The notes below the pieces were generated by a model. The model saw only the letters and a program-made list of their open reading frames with translations, searched no databases and was not told the DNA's origin. Source: Bradyrhizobium campsiandrae (GTDB lineage: Bacteria > Pseudomonadota > Alphaproteobacteria > Rhizobiales > Xanthobacteraceae). From it: DNA of 61,429 nucleotides. Shown in pieces: positions 26,555-34,529 of the stretch. How positions within the stretch are numbered: position 1 is the stretch's first letter; every line of letters starts with the position of its first letter. The stretch spans positions 1 to 61,429 of the forward strand of contig NZ_JAANIH010000054.1 in the NCBI RefSeq assembly GCF_014529705.1, in the 5' to 3' direction. The position numbers were made by a program, and so were the translations under genes.

Positions 26555-26899
26555 TTAGGCGGATTCGATGGCGTGAAAGACCAGCGTCGCGGAATAGACG
26601 TGCTGCAGCGACTGGATGGTGTTGAGCATGGTGCCGAGACTGCCGGCGTCGGGCGCCTCGGTCACGACGACGAGCTTGCCGCGTGCGTCGCGTCCGTGAA
26701 TCTCGCAGCCGGACAGCCCGGTGATCTCGGCTTCGACCTCGGCGAGCCGTTCGGGGCGCGCCTGCACCAGAATGCTGGCGATCTCGCAGCCCGGCGGCGG
26801 CACGATGCGTTCGGCGCTGAGCACCCGGCCGGTGATCAATGCGCGGCGGTTCAGGGTGGCTTTGTCGAGGGGGCCTTGGTTGGATGAGCCTTGGGCCAT
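26555..26899 (-). CDS. napD: NapD: NapA leader-binding chaperone
   Basis: Cytoplasmic chaperone of 114 residues that binds the Tat leader of NapA during cofactor insertion. The family pattern is visible: RRALITGRVLS, EIASILVQARPERLAEVEAEI, GCEIHGRDARGKLVVVTEA. ATG 26899 is chosen. An in-frame TTG at 26929 overlaps the napE stop (TTGA) and would add ten residues, but it has no ribosome site. Confidence 0.92.
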   Translation of the reverse strand: MAQGSSNQGPLDKATLNRRALITGRVLSAERIVPPPGCEIASILVQARPERLAEVEAEITGLSGCEIHGRDARGKLVVVTEAPDAGSLGTMLNTIQSLQHVYSATLVFHAIESA

Positions 26900-26925
26900 G
26901 ATGCCTGTCTTTCGCGTCTCGGTGA

Positions 26926-27111
26926 TCAATGCGGGGAGGGCGGCGGCCCCGGGGGGCCGGCGAAGATCTGGTAGATCCAGACGCCGAGGCCGTACGAGCC
27001 AACCGTTCCGACCGCGAGGGCTGGCATCACGACCGCGGTCAGGAACAGGAAAGCGAAAATCTCCATGCGCTTACGGCGCACGCGCGACTTCGCGTCGTCA
27101 GGGGCCGACAT
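26926..27111 (-). CDS. napE: NapE: small membrane protein of the nap operon
   Basis: 61 residues, one membrane helix at about 17-45 (RMEIFAFLFLTAVVMPALAV, then GTVGSYGLGVWIYQIFAG), typical NapE. ATG 27111 (AAAGAGA upstream). First gene of napEDABC; the role of NapE is unknown. The FixK-type box at 27202-27215 lies 91 bases before this start. Confidence 0.92.
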   Translation of the reverse strand: MSAPDDAKSRVRRKRMEIFAFLFLTAVVMPALAVGTVGSYGLGVWIYQIFAGPPGPPPSPH

Positions 27112-27201
27112 GTTCGGTCTCTTTGAATGTGATGGGGAATCGGGACGGCATCCGGGCCGTTGCCTCGCGCCCAATTTAGATGCACCGAGCCGGCCGACGC
27201 G

Positions 27202-27215
27202 TTGATTTGGATCAA
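27202..27215 (-). promoter_or_regulatory. FNR/FixK-type box controlling napEDABC
   Basis: TTGATTTGGATCAA is a perfect TTGAT-N4-ATCAA palindrome. If its centre lies at -41.5 (class II), the leftward transcript would start near 27167, and the expected -10 position (27174-27179) reads CTAAAT, AT-rich in a GC-rich background. In Bradyrhizobium napEDABC is known to depend on FixK2 under low oxygen, which fits. The rightward AraC-type gene at 27327 shares the same intergenic space and could also be affected. Confidence 0.88.
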
Positions 27216-27326
27216 CCTTTCAAGGTGTCACGAACCGGCTCCGTCGGAGCTGCGCAAGCACAAGTTGGGGTTGTGCACGCCCCCCGGCGATGCGAGACTT
27301 GCGTTCTCAAATGGAGACGACAGGGT

Positions 27327-28430
27327 GTGACGGGGCTCACGGCCATCGATCTCGGACTGCGCGGCGCAACCAGCGGCGTATTCCTCCTGATCATTCTCGT
27401 GGCGCTGCTGCGTCGTGCGAGCAGCCAGCAGGCTGTGCTGGGCATGGCGATGTCGGCCGGCGGCGTGTTCTACGCCATCGCGACCGCGCCGTTCTTTCCC
27501 AAATCGTCATGGTGGTGGGTGTTGCCGATGCTGTCGGGCCAGCCGGCCATATTCTGGCTGTGGGCCCGCGCCGCGTTCGACGATGATTTCGTGCTGAGGC
27601 GCTGGCACGGCGCCCTGTGGCTCGGCATCGTGGCGTTCGGCTTCGGGCTCACGCTGAGCTGGGCTTACTGGCCCGCTTGGTCGGGGGCCGGTGGCCGCGG
27701 CCTGGCGCTGGTCAATCTGGCGCTGGCGCTCGCCGCCGCGGTGCAGACGGTCAAGACTTGGCGCGCCGATCTGGTCGCGCGCCGGCGCCGGCTGCGGCTG
27801 GCGATCCTCGCCATCAATGTCGGGCTCATCGCGACCCTTGCCGGTGCCGGCTTCGCCGCCATTCCCGTCGCGGTCCCCGGCGCGCCCGCCAGCCTGCCGG
27901 TCGCGCTCGGTCTGTTCGTGGTGGCCATGCTCGCTGGCCTTGCGACGTTCGCCGCGCCGCCGGCCGTCCCCGCCACCGACGCCACCGCGGCCATCGCTTT
28001 CGGCGATGCCCGCGGGACCAGCCGTGCTCCCACCGGCCGCGTTGTCGTTGACCCGATCCTGTTGCGCCGCCTCGACCACCTGATGAGCGTGGAGCGAACC
28101 TACCGGCAGGAAGGCCTTGCGATCGGGGCGCTGGCCGCGCGGTTGCAGGTTCCCGAGCATCGGCTGCGCCAGGCCATCAACGAAGGGCTGGGCTACCGCA
28201 ACTTCAACGCGTTCCTCAATCGCTATCGCATCGAGGATGCCAAGCTGGCGCTGGCCGATCTAACGCAGCGGGAGGTTCCGGTGCTGACCATCGCCATGGA
28301 TGCCGGCTTCCAGTCGATCGGGCCGTTCAACCGCGCCTTCAAGGCCGAGACCGGCGTGACCCCGACCGAATTCCGGCGCGAGGCGCTGAGCCGGCCCGAC
28401 ATCAGCCCGCCGCGCCGAGAAATCGGCTAG
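27327..28430 (+). CDS. AraC-family regulator with membrane-spanning N-terminus
   Basis: About 367 residues from GTG 27327 (GGAG at 27313-27316). The open frame reaches upstream to 27180 but that part overlaps the nap promoter and lacks a hydrophobic start. Residues about 1-220 contain six to seven hydrophobic helices (GVFLLIILVALLRRA, WWWVLPMLSGQPAIFWLW). The C-terminal ~100 residues are an AraC helix-turn-helix domain (GLAIGALAARLQVPEHRLR, then VPVLTIAMDAGFQSIGPFNR and TGVTPTEFRR). It would be a membrane-bound one-component sensor. Divergent from napEDABC; a regulatory link is possible but unproven. The next gene, an acyltransferase, follows 35 bases on. Confidence 0.85.
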   Translation: MTGLTAIDLGLRGATSGVFLLIILVALLRRASSQQAVLGMAMSAGGVFYAIATAPFFPKSSWWWVLPMLSGQPAIFWLWARAAFDDDFVLRRWHGALWLGIVAFGFGLTLSWAYWPAWSGAGGRGLALVNLALALAAAVQTVKTWRADLVARRRRLRLAILAINVGLIATLAGAGFAAIPVAVPGAPASLPVALGLFVVAMLAGLATFAAPPAVPATDATAAIAFGDARGTSRAPTGRVVVDPILLRRLDHLMSVERTYRQEGLAIGALAARLQVPEHRLRQAINEGLGYRNFNAFLNRYRIEDAKLALADLTQREVPVLTIAMDAGFQSIGPFNRAFKAETGVTPTEFRREALSRPDISPPRREIG

Positions 28431-28465
28431 CCGATTTTTGGATCGGGCGAGAGAGAGCCATCCCG

Positions 28466-29752
28466 ATGGGACACACTGGCGGCAGAAAGCCCCGTCCAGC
28501 CAGCGAGAGCCTGTCCGTGCTCCATTCGACCGCCGTTACGCCCGCATCCGAACGGCTCCACGCGCTCGATGCGCTCAGGGGCATCGCCCTGCTGCTTGGC
28601 ATCGTCCTGCACGCGACCTTGTCGTTCGTGCTGGCCACGCCCCGGTTCTGGATCATCCAGGACACGCATCCGAGCGTCATCCTGAGCCTGCTGTCCTTCG
28701 CCATTCATGTCTTCCGGATGACGACCTTCTTCCTGATGGCCGGCTTCTTTGCCCGCATGAGCTTTCATCGCCGGGGCGCCCGGGGTTTCGTCAAGGACCG
28801 CTTGCAGCGGATCGCCTTGCCGCTGGTGATCGCTTGGCCGCTCGTGCTCACGTCGATCGCGCTGGTGTTCAGCTGGGCCGGGACCTTTCCGAATGGCGGT
28901 TCGCCCCAATGGACGTGGCTGCCGCCCTTGCCGGCTTTCCGCCTGACCCATCTCTGGTTTCTCTACGTTCTGCTGGAGCTCTACGTCGCCACGCTGCTGC
29001 TCCGCGGCGCGATCGTCTCGCTCGATGCGTCGGGCAGGCTGCGAGCGGTGGTTGTTGATCGTCTCTTCGCCAGGCTGATCCGCAATCCGCTGGCGCCGCT
29101 CATTCTGGCGATCCCGATCGGGGTCGCATTCTGGCTCGACCCGCGCTGGGTCAATGTGATGGGGGTGAGGACGCCGGATCAATCGCTCATCACCAATGCG
29201 CAGGCCTGGATCGGTTTCGGCACCGCCTTCGGCGCCGGCTGGCTGCTGCATCGGCAGATTGATCTGCTACGGGTGATCGAGCGGCGCTGGCTTGCGCATC
29301 TGCTGCTGGCGGTCGCGCTGATCCTGATCGGCTTCGTTTTGTCCGGCGTGATGTTTTCCGCGCCCGGCGCGCCGAAACTTCCCTACAGCTTCGCCACGCT
29401 GAGGCTCGTCTCCGTCGTCCTCTATGCGCCCGCGATCTGGATAACGACCTTCGCGGCGCTCGGGCTGGCGCTCCGCTTCATGTCCGGCTTCAGCCCGACC
29501 TGGCGCTACCTCGCCGATGCCTCCTACTGGCTCTATCTGATCCATCTGCCGATCGTGATGGCCTTGCAGGTCACCCTGTCGCAGCTCGACTGGCCCGGCC
29601 TCGTCAAGTTCGCAATCATTCTTCTCGTTGCGATTCCGCCGATGCTGGCGAGCTATCATCTGCTGGTGCGCTTCACCTTCATCGGCATGGTCCTCAACGG
29701 CCGCCGCGCCGAACGACGCGTTCTGCCGCAAGGCGGAATTGCGATCGCATAG
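28466..29752 (+). CDS. integral membrane acyltransferase (acyltransferase 3 / OpgC-like)
   Basis: 428 residues with about ten hydrophobic helices and the acyltransferase-3 signature near the start (ERLHALDALRGIALLLGIVL, then HATLSF with the conserved His). YWLYLIHLPIVMAL near the end is typical. OpgC/MdoC-type enzymes add succinyl groups to periplasmic glucans; other members acylate surface sugars, so the acceptor is uncertain. ATG 28466 (GAGAGA upstream) follows the AraC-type gene by 35 bases, suggesting an operon. Confidence 0.85.
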   Translation: MGHTGGRKPRPASESLSVLHSTAVTPASERLHALDALRGIALLLGIVLHATLSFVLATPRFWIIQDTHPSVILSLLSFAIHVFRMTTFFLMAGFFARMSFHRRGARGFVKDRLQRIALPLVIAWPLVLTSIALVFSWAGTFPNGGSPQWTWLPPLPAFRLTHLWFLYVLLELYVATLLLRGAIVSLDASGRLRAVVVDRLFARLIRNPLAPLILAIPIGVAFWLDPRWVNVMGVRTPDQSLITNAQAWIGFGTAFGAGWLLHRQIDLLRVIERRWLAHLLLAVALILIGFVLSGVMFSAPGAPKLPYSFATLRLVSVVLYAPAIWITTFAALGLALRFMSGFSPTWRYLADASYWLYLIHLPIVMALQVTLSQLDWPGLVKFAIILLVAIPPMLASYHLLVRFTFIGMVLNGRRAERRVLPQGGIAIA

Positions 29753-29810
29753 ACAGCGCCGCCTCACCCATTAAGATGCCCGCAACAAAGAACAATGCGG
29801 GAGAGGCGTC

Positions 29811-31016
29811 ATGAAGTTCGGCATCTTCTACGAACTGCAACTGCCGCGGCCCTGGGTGGCCGGCGACGAGCTCGCCCTCTACCAGAACGCGCTCTCGCAG
29901 ATGGAACTCGCCGACCGTCTCGGCTACGACCATGCCTGGGTGGTCGAACATCATTTCCTCGAGGAATATTCGCACTCGCCTTCGCCGGAATCCTTCCTCG
30001 CCGCGGCAAGCCAGCGCACGAAGAACATCAGGCTCGGCCACGGCATCCTCCAGCTCACCACCAACCATCCGGCCCGCGTCGCCGAGCGCGTCGCGGTGCT
30101 CGATTTGCTCTCCAACGGCCGCTGCGAATTCGGCATGGGCGAGAGCGCGTCCATCACCGAGCTGACGCCGTTCGGTCGCGACATGGAGACCAAGAAGGAG
30201 GTGTTCGAGGAGGCTGTCGCGGCGATCTTCCCGATGTTCAAGGACGCAGGGTCCGAGCATCACGGCAAGTACTTCGACATCCCCTTGCGCAACGTCGTGC
30301 CGAAACCGGTGCAGAAGCCGCATCCGCCGCTATGGATGGCCTGCTCGCAGCTGCCGACCATCGAGCGCGCCGGCCGCCATGGCTTCGGCGCGCTCGGCTT
30401 CCAGTTCGTCAGCGCCGATGCCGCCCATGCCTGGGTACATGCCTATTACAACGCGATGACCAAGCGCCTCACCAAGCTCGCCGACTACGAGATCAACCCG
30501 AACATGGCGCTGGTGTCGTTCTTCATGTGCGCCAGGACGGATGAAGAGGCGCGCGCCCGCGCCGACGGCGCCACCTTCTTCCAGTTCGCGCTGCGCTTCT
30601 ACGGCGCCTCGCAGAACCGCCAGCGGCCCGCGCCCTACACCGTCAACATGTGGGACGAGTATATGAAGTGGAAGCGCGACAATCCCGAGGCGCAGGAGGC
30701 GGCGCTGCGCGGCGGCCTGATCGGCTCGCCGGAGACGATCAGGCGGAAGCTGAAGCGCTTCCAGTCCTCGCATATCGACCAGGTCATCCTGCTCAACCAG
30801 GCCGGCAAGAACAGCCACGAGCACATCTGCGAATCGCTGGAGCTGTTCGGCCGCGAGGTGATGCCGGAATTCCAGCACGATCCTGATCAGGCCGCATGGA
30901 AGCAAGGCGTGATGAGCGGCGAGATCGAGCTCGAAGAGATCGACACGCAAGCCTTCACCGACCGCTACGGCAAACTCGCCATCAATGTCGCGCCGGCGAA
31001 GGCTGCGGCGGGGTAG
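29811..31016 (+). CDS. LLM-class (bacterial luciferase-like) flavin monooxygenase
   Basis: 401 residues, luciferase-like TIM barrel: MKFGIFYELQLPRPW at the start, DRLGYDHAWVVEHHFLEEYS (typical E-H-H region), IRLGHGILQLTTNHPARVAE, and RCEFGMGESASITEL. Uses reduced flavin, or F420 in some relatives, to oxidise an unknown substrate. ATG 29811 has GGGAGAGG six bases upstream. The C-terminal 40 residues are specific to a subgroup. No flavin reductase is adjacent; the one at 48455 belongs with ssuD. Confidence 0.9.
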   Translation: MKFGIFYELQLPRPWVAGDELALYQNALSQMELADRLGYDHAWVVEHHFLEEYSHSPSPESFLAAASQRTKNIRLGHGILQLTTNHPARVAERVAVLDLLSNGRCEFGMGESASITELTPFGRDMETKKEVFEEAVAAIFPMFKDAGSEHHGKYFDIPLRNVVPKPVQKPHPPLWMACSQLPTIERAGRHGFGALGFQFVSADAAHAWVHAYYNAMTKRLTKLADYEINPNMALVSFFMCARTDEEARARADGATFFQFALRFYGASQNRQRPAPYTVNMWDEYMKWKRDNPEAQEAALRGGLIGSPETIRRKLKRFQSSHIDQVILLNQAGKNSHEHICESLELFGREVMPEFQHDPDQAAWKQGVMSGEIELEEIDTQAFTDRYGKLAINVAPAKAAAG

Positions 31017-31221
31017 GGTCTTATGGTGGCCGACGAAGTGATCGAATAGCTCTGCCAGCGGCTCCGGGACCCTGCTTGTGGCTCATATTGGGACGTTTCC
31101 GACCGCCGGCGACGCGTCTGGTCCCGTTCACCACATTTAAACCATAAGATTCTACGAAGGGAATCCACCACAGGCCGCAGGAATGCGAACAGCGTTCGTA
31201 CAGAAGCCGTCAATGGACTTC

Positions 31222-31255
31222 GGGCAGTGAAGGTTTGGGGGCAGTGAAGGTTTGG
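31222..31255 (+). repeat. 17-bp tandem duplication over the start of the lytic transglycosylase
   Basis: GGGCAGTGAAGGTTTGG occurs twice back to back (31222-31238 and 31239-31255). Each copy carries a GTG start. The first GTG (31227) opens a six-codon ORF whose TGA stop (31245-31247) overlaps the second GTG (31244) as GTGA. Confidence 0.9.
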
Positions 31256-32338
31256 CAGACCAGCTGCATCGCGGCTGTGATCGCATTTGCGGGGCTTTAT
31301 CTTGCTGCCGGAAACAGGCCGGCCGCGACGGTGCCTGACGTCATGCCGGAAGCGGCGGCGAACATGACGGCTTCTGCGGACATTACGGCTTCTACGAACA
31401 CGGCTTCCACGAACACAGCCTCTGCGAACATTGCGGCTCCTGCCAACGTGGTGACGGCTGAGCTCTACGCGGAGGCATCCGCCAGACTTGCGGCAGCGCT
31501 TCGGGCGGAAAGTGCAGAGCTTGCCTCGGTGACGTCAGCAGGTTCGGTGCCGTTGAGCACCGGAGCCGAAAATGTCGATGCTCGCGTGGGGCCGAAGCTG
31601 GCGTCGTTGGGAGATGATATCGTTCAGTCTCTGCCGGCGGCACTCGACACCTCCGACGGTGCTCCCAAACCGGCGTCGACGCCAGATTTCCGTTATCTGA
31701 CCTATTACATCTGGTCCGAAGTGCCGCCAGCCGAGAAGCCGGCGGAGACCGTCTTGCGTGCATTCAAGGACATCCCCCTCGGAACGCCGGCCGAGGAGAT
31801 CAAGCGCGTTTCCGACGCGTTCGGTCTCGATGTCAATTTCATGATGGCGGTTGCCAAGATCGAATCCGGCTTCAACCCGAGTCAACGCACTGGGTCATAT
31901 ATCGGGCTGTTTCAGCTGAGCAAATATGAGTTCGGCAAGTTCGGCTCCGGGCAGATTCTCAATCCGCGGGACAACGCGGTTGCGGCCGCCTACAAGATTA
32001 TCACCGAAGGCGTCCAGTTCGGGTGGATCACGCATCGAACGCCGGACATGAGCGATCTTTACCTGATCCATCAGCAGGGCTGGGAAGGCGCCGCCGAGCA
32101 CATCAGCCGGCCCGCTCGCCTCGCCTGGAAATCCATGTGCGCCACCGGTGAAGGCAAGGAGAAGGGCGAGAGGTGGTGCAAACGCGCCATCTGGGGCAAC
32201 GCACTGCCGGCGTTCAAGCGCACCTGGAAATCGGTCGAAAACGTGACGTCGGAAGCGTTCGTCGGCATGTGGCGCGGCCGGGTCGCCGAGTTCTACACGA
32301 AATATCTGGCGACCGCCGCTGCGGCGGCAAACCCCTAA
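31244..32338 (+). CDS. exported lysozyme-like lytic transglycosylase (SLT-type)
   Basis: 364 residues from GTG 31244; a TTG at 31235 is also in frame. Signal-anchor helix about 6-25 (CIAAVIAFAGLYLAAG), then an Ala/Ser/Thr/Asn low-complexity stretch with short repeats of the type TASTNTASTNTASANIA, a linker, and a C-terminal lysozyme-like domain from about residue 190. The catalytic Glu is in VAKIESGFNPSQRTGSYIGL, followed by FQLSKYEF, the SLT pattern. It would cleave peptidoglycan in the periplasm. Late residues WYC-like (GERWCKRAIWGNALPAFKR) are unusual for SLT proteins but occur in Bradyrhizobium-type homologues as I recall. Confidence 0.85.
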   Translation: MKVWQTSCIAAVIAFAGLYLAAGNRPAATVPDVMPEAAANMTASADITASTNTASTNTASANIAAPANVVTAELYAEASARLAAALRAESAELASVTSAGSVPLSTGAENVDARVGPKLASLGDDIVQSLPAALDTSDGAPKPASTPDFRYLTYYIWSEVPPAEKPAETVLRAFKDIPLGTPAEEIKRVSDAFGLDVNFMMAVAKIESGFNPSQRTGSYIGLFQLSKYEFGKFGSGQILNPRDNAVAAAYKIITEGVQFGWITHRTPDMSDLYLIHQQGWEGAAEHISRPARLAWKSMCATGEGKEKGERWCKRAIWGNALPAFKRTWKSVENVTSEAFVGMWRGRVAEFYTKYLATAAAAANP

Positions 32339-32561
32339 AGCGGCAGCGTCCTGCGGGGGCACCGCCGCGGATCTGTCGATCATCCTGGAGGGCCTCGATC
32401 GGCGTACCGCCAGCGCGCTCGGCCTTCGTGTGCCCTCATCGCTCGCTCTCACCAGCGACCGGCGCTTAAGCGCGATGGAATTGGGATCAATCCGCATCGC
32501 GCTTGAGGTCATCCTTGAAGCGGCGGTTGTGCATGCCGCCGCACCATTGCTTGCGGCAGCG

Positions 32562-33320
32562 CTACTCCGCCGCCTTGGTGATCAGCTCGGAGACCTCCTT
32601 CGAGAACGACAACATCGCGACGTGGCTCGAGGGCACCTCGACTGCCGTGGCCTTGGCCGTCTTCACCTGGTCTCGCTCCATTTGCGGAGGAATGATCGCA
32701 TCCTTCGCCGCGACGACCATGAAGGTCGGCTTCTCCCGCCAGGCCGCCTGGCTGACCGGAGCAGTAAGTGTCCTGATGTGGAAGGGTCCCTGAGTCGCCG
32801 CTACGACGGCCTGTTCCTTGGGCGGAAGGTCGGCCGCGAAATACTTTCTGATGCCTTCCTCGCTGATTGTGAGATAGCCGTCCGGGTCCTTGACGAAGGC
32901 CTTGAGGCTCTCGGGATCCGGATATTTGGAGGTGGCGCTTTTCACCGACTCGCCTTTATCAGGCGCGTATGCCGCCACGTACACGAGCGATTTGACCTTT
33001 TCGTCGTTTCCCGCTTCGGTGATGACGGCACCACCCCAGGAATGGGCGACGAGGACGACGGGACCCTCGGCATTTCGGATGGCCCGCTTGGTGGCGGCGA
33101 CGTCGTTGTCTAGCGAGTCGAGCGGGTTCTGGACTGCAATGACCTTAAGCCCGGCCTTTTCGAGATAAGGAATGACTTTCTCCCAGCTCGAGCCGTCCGC
33201 GAACGCACCATGCACAAGGACTGCGGTCTTGGCTTTCGGTTCGGCAGCCAAGACTGGTAGGCTAATTGCGACCATCGCTGTCAGGAGGCTCAGGCTCAAA
33301 ACACTCTTATATGACTTCAT
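32562..33320 (-). CDS. exported alpha/beta hydrolase
   Basis: 252 residues with a signal peptide (to about residue 25, LPVLAAEP). Alpha/beta-hydrolase features: oxyanion strand TAVLVHGAFADGSSWEKVIP, nucleophile elbow VLVAHSWGGAV with Ser, acid in VVAAKDAIIPPQMER, and the late His in VPSSHVAMLSF. The triad is therefore complete. Similar to EstC-type small esterases annotated from soil bacteria; substrate unknown. ATG 33320. Same strand as the DJ-1/PfpI gene upstream (105 bases apart), so the two may be co-transcribed. Confidence 0.88.
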   Translation of the reverse strand: MKSYKSVLSLSLLTAMVAISLPVLAAEPKAKTAVLVHGAFADGSSWEKVIPYLEKAGLKVIAVQNPLDSLDNDVAATKRAIRNAEGPVVLVAHSWGGAVITEAGNDEKVKSLVYVAAYAPDKGESVKSATSKYPDPESLKAFVKDPDGYLTISEEGIRKYFAADLPPKEQAVVAATQGPFHIRTLTAPVSQAAWREKPTFMVVAAKDAIIPPQMERDQVKTAKATAVEVPSSHVAMLSFSKEVSELITKAAE

Positions 33321-33425
33321 TGCTGCATTCCTTCATTTGGTGGGGGCCTGGTATTGTCGTCTTCACTGCGCGGAGGAGGGAAGACTGACGTACATGGCGA
33401 GGAGCGCTCTCAGGATCGGGTGTTT

Positions 33426-34259
33426 TCATGGCGATACCTTTTCGGCTGAGGCAGTGTGCGAAGCGTTCGGTTTGATGCGGCGTCGGTCCAGCGCAGCAAT
33501 GAGAGCCCGGGCCAGCGGATGATCGGAGCGCGGATTCTGGCCCGTGATCATCTCGCGATCTTCGACCACGTGGGGCGCGAAGTCGGGCCCGGTGTTGACC
33601 TGCGCGCCCGCGATCGTCAGCGCCGAGGGCATGTCGAAATAGAGCTTGCCATGCAGGATCTGTTCTTCGATCGGTTTCTCCTCGCTGCGTGAATAGACCG
33701 TCATCTTGTAGCCGGCGTATTGCCAGCCATTGCCGAGCGCGGCCGCTCGCACAGTCTCGCCGGCGATCAGCGCCGCACGAAACTCTTTGGCGCGCGGCAG
33801 GGCGGCCACGGAGGCGATCGGGCCATGGCAGAGGAATGCCGTCGGCCGGGCCTGCACGTGGAAGAACCGCAGGATCTCGCCGAGATCGCCGTCCTGCATG
33901 AGATCGACGACCGGAGCCTGTCCGCCCGGCGTGAAGAACCCGTCATATCGATCGAGCCCGGTCTCGATCAGGGCGCGCAGGGTCGAGACCTTGTTCAGGA
34001 CCGGACTGGTGTCGAAGAACGCGCGCGCCTGCCGATAGGCCGCTTCATCGTCGAAATGCACCGCCTTGTCCGACGCTGGATCGATGTGCGGCTTGCTTCC
34101 ATTTGGCGTCGCGAAGACGATGTCGTATCCGGCATCGACCAGCGCCATCACCGGCACGACCAGTTCGTTGAGATACTGGCCGGTCGGGCCGGTGCCGCCG
34201 CCTCTGATCTCGATCCTGTTGGCATTGGATCCTGCCACCAGGACTGTTCCTTTGGACAT
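33426..34259 (-). CDS. DJ-1/PfpI-family protein (Hsp31/glyoxalase III-like)
   Basis: 277 residues from ATG 34259 (GAGGAGC upstream); the frame continues to 34430 but without support. Class I glutamine-amidotransferase-like fold: an early Gly-rich stretch ending in Glu (GGGTGPTGQYLNELVVPV), DGFFTPGGQAPVVDL, and the nucleophile Cys followed by His in AFLCHGPIASV. The C-H-G-P motif is typical of Hsp31-like glutathione-independent glyoxalases or chaperones. It is divergent from the large regulator at 34530, which probably controls it. Confidence 0.88.
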   Translation of the reverse strand: MSKGTVLVAGSNANRIEIRGGGTGPTGQYLNELVVPVMALVDAGYDIVFATPNGSKPHIDPASDKAVHFDDEAAYRQARAFFDTSPVLNKVSTLRALIETGLDRYDGFFTPGGQAPVVDLMQDGDLGEILRFFHVQARPTAFLCHGPIASVAALPRAKEFRAALIAGETVRAAALGNGWQYAGYKMTVYSRSEEKPIEEQILHGKLYFDMPSALTIAGAQVNTGPDFAPHVVEDREMITGQNPRSDHPLARALIAALDRRRIKPNASHTASAEKVSP

Positions 34260-34529
34260 TCTGCTCGCTCCTCGATTGAGTGTGGAGACTTCACGCCGAG
34301 CCGATTTGCCTCGCCTCGCTTCTCCGATGCGACGACTATAGTCCGGTGGGCGGAGGCAGCCGGTTAAATCAGGTAAATGCGCTTTCGCGGCAGCGCCGGA
34401 GCAATAGAAGCGCTTTGGACCCTGCGACAAGATGCACGACGCAATCGTGCCTTTTCAAAATCGCCGTGTTCAGCAGGGGGTGACGCGTGATACTTCTCTA
34501 GGAACTGTCGCATCCTTTGGCCGAGATGA

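Noticed and set aside
31017..31221. possible tRNA or small gene between the luciferase-like and transglycosylase genes
   Set aside because: No cloverleaf, T-loop motif or credible ORF seen; treated as plain spacer.
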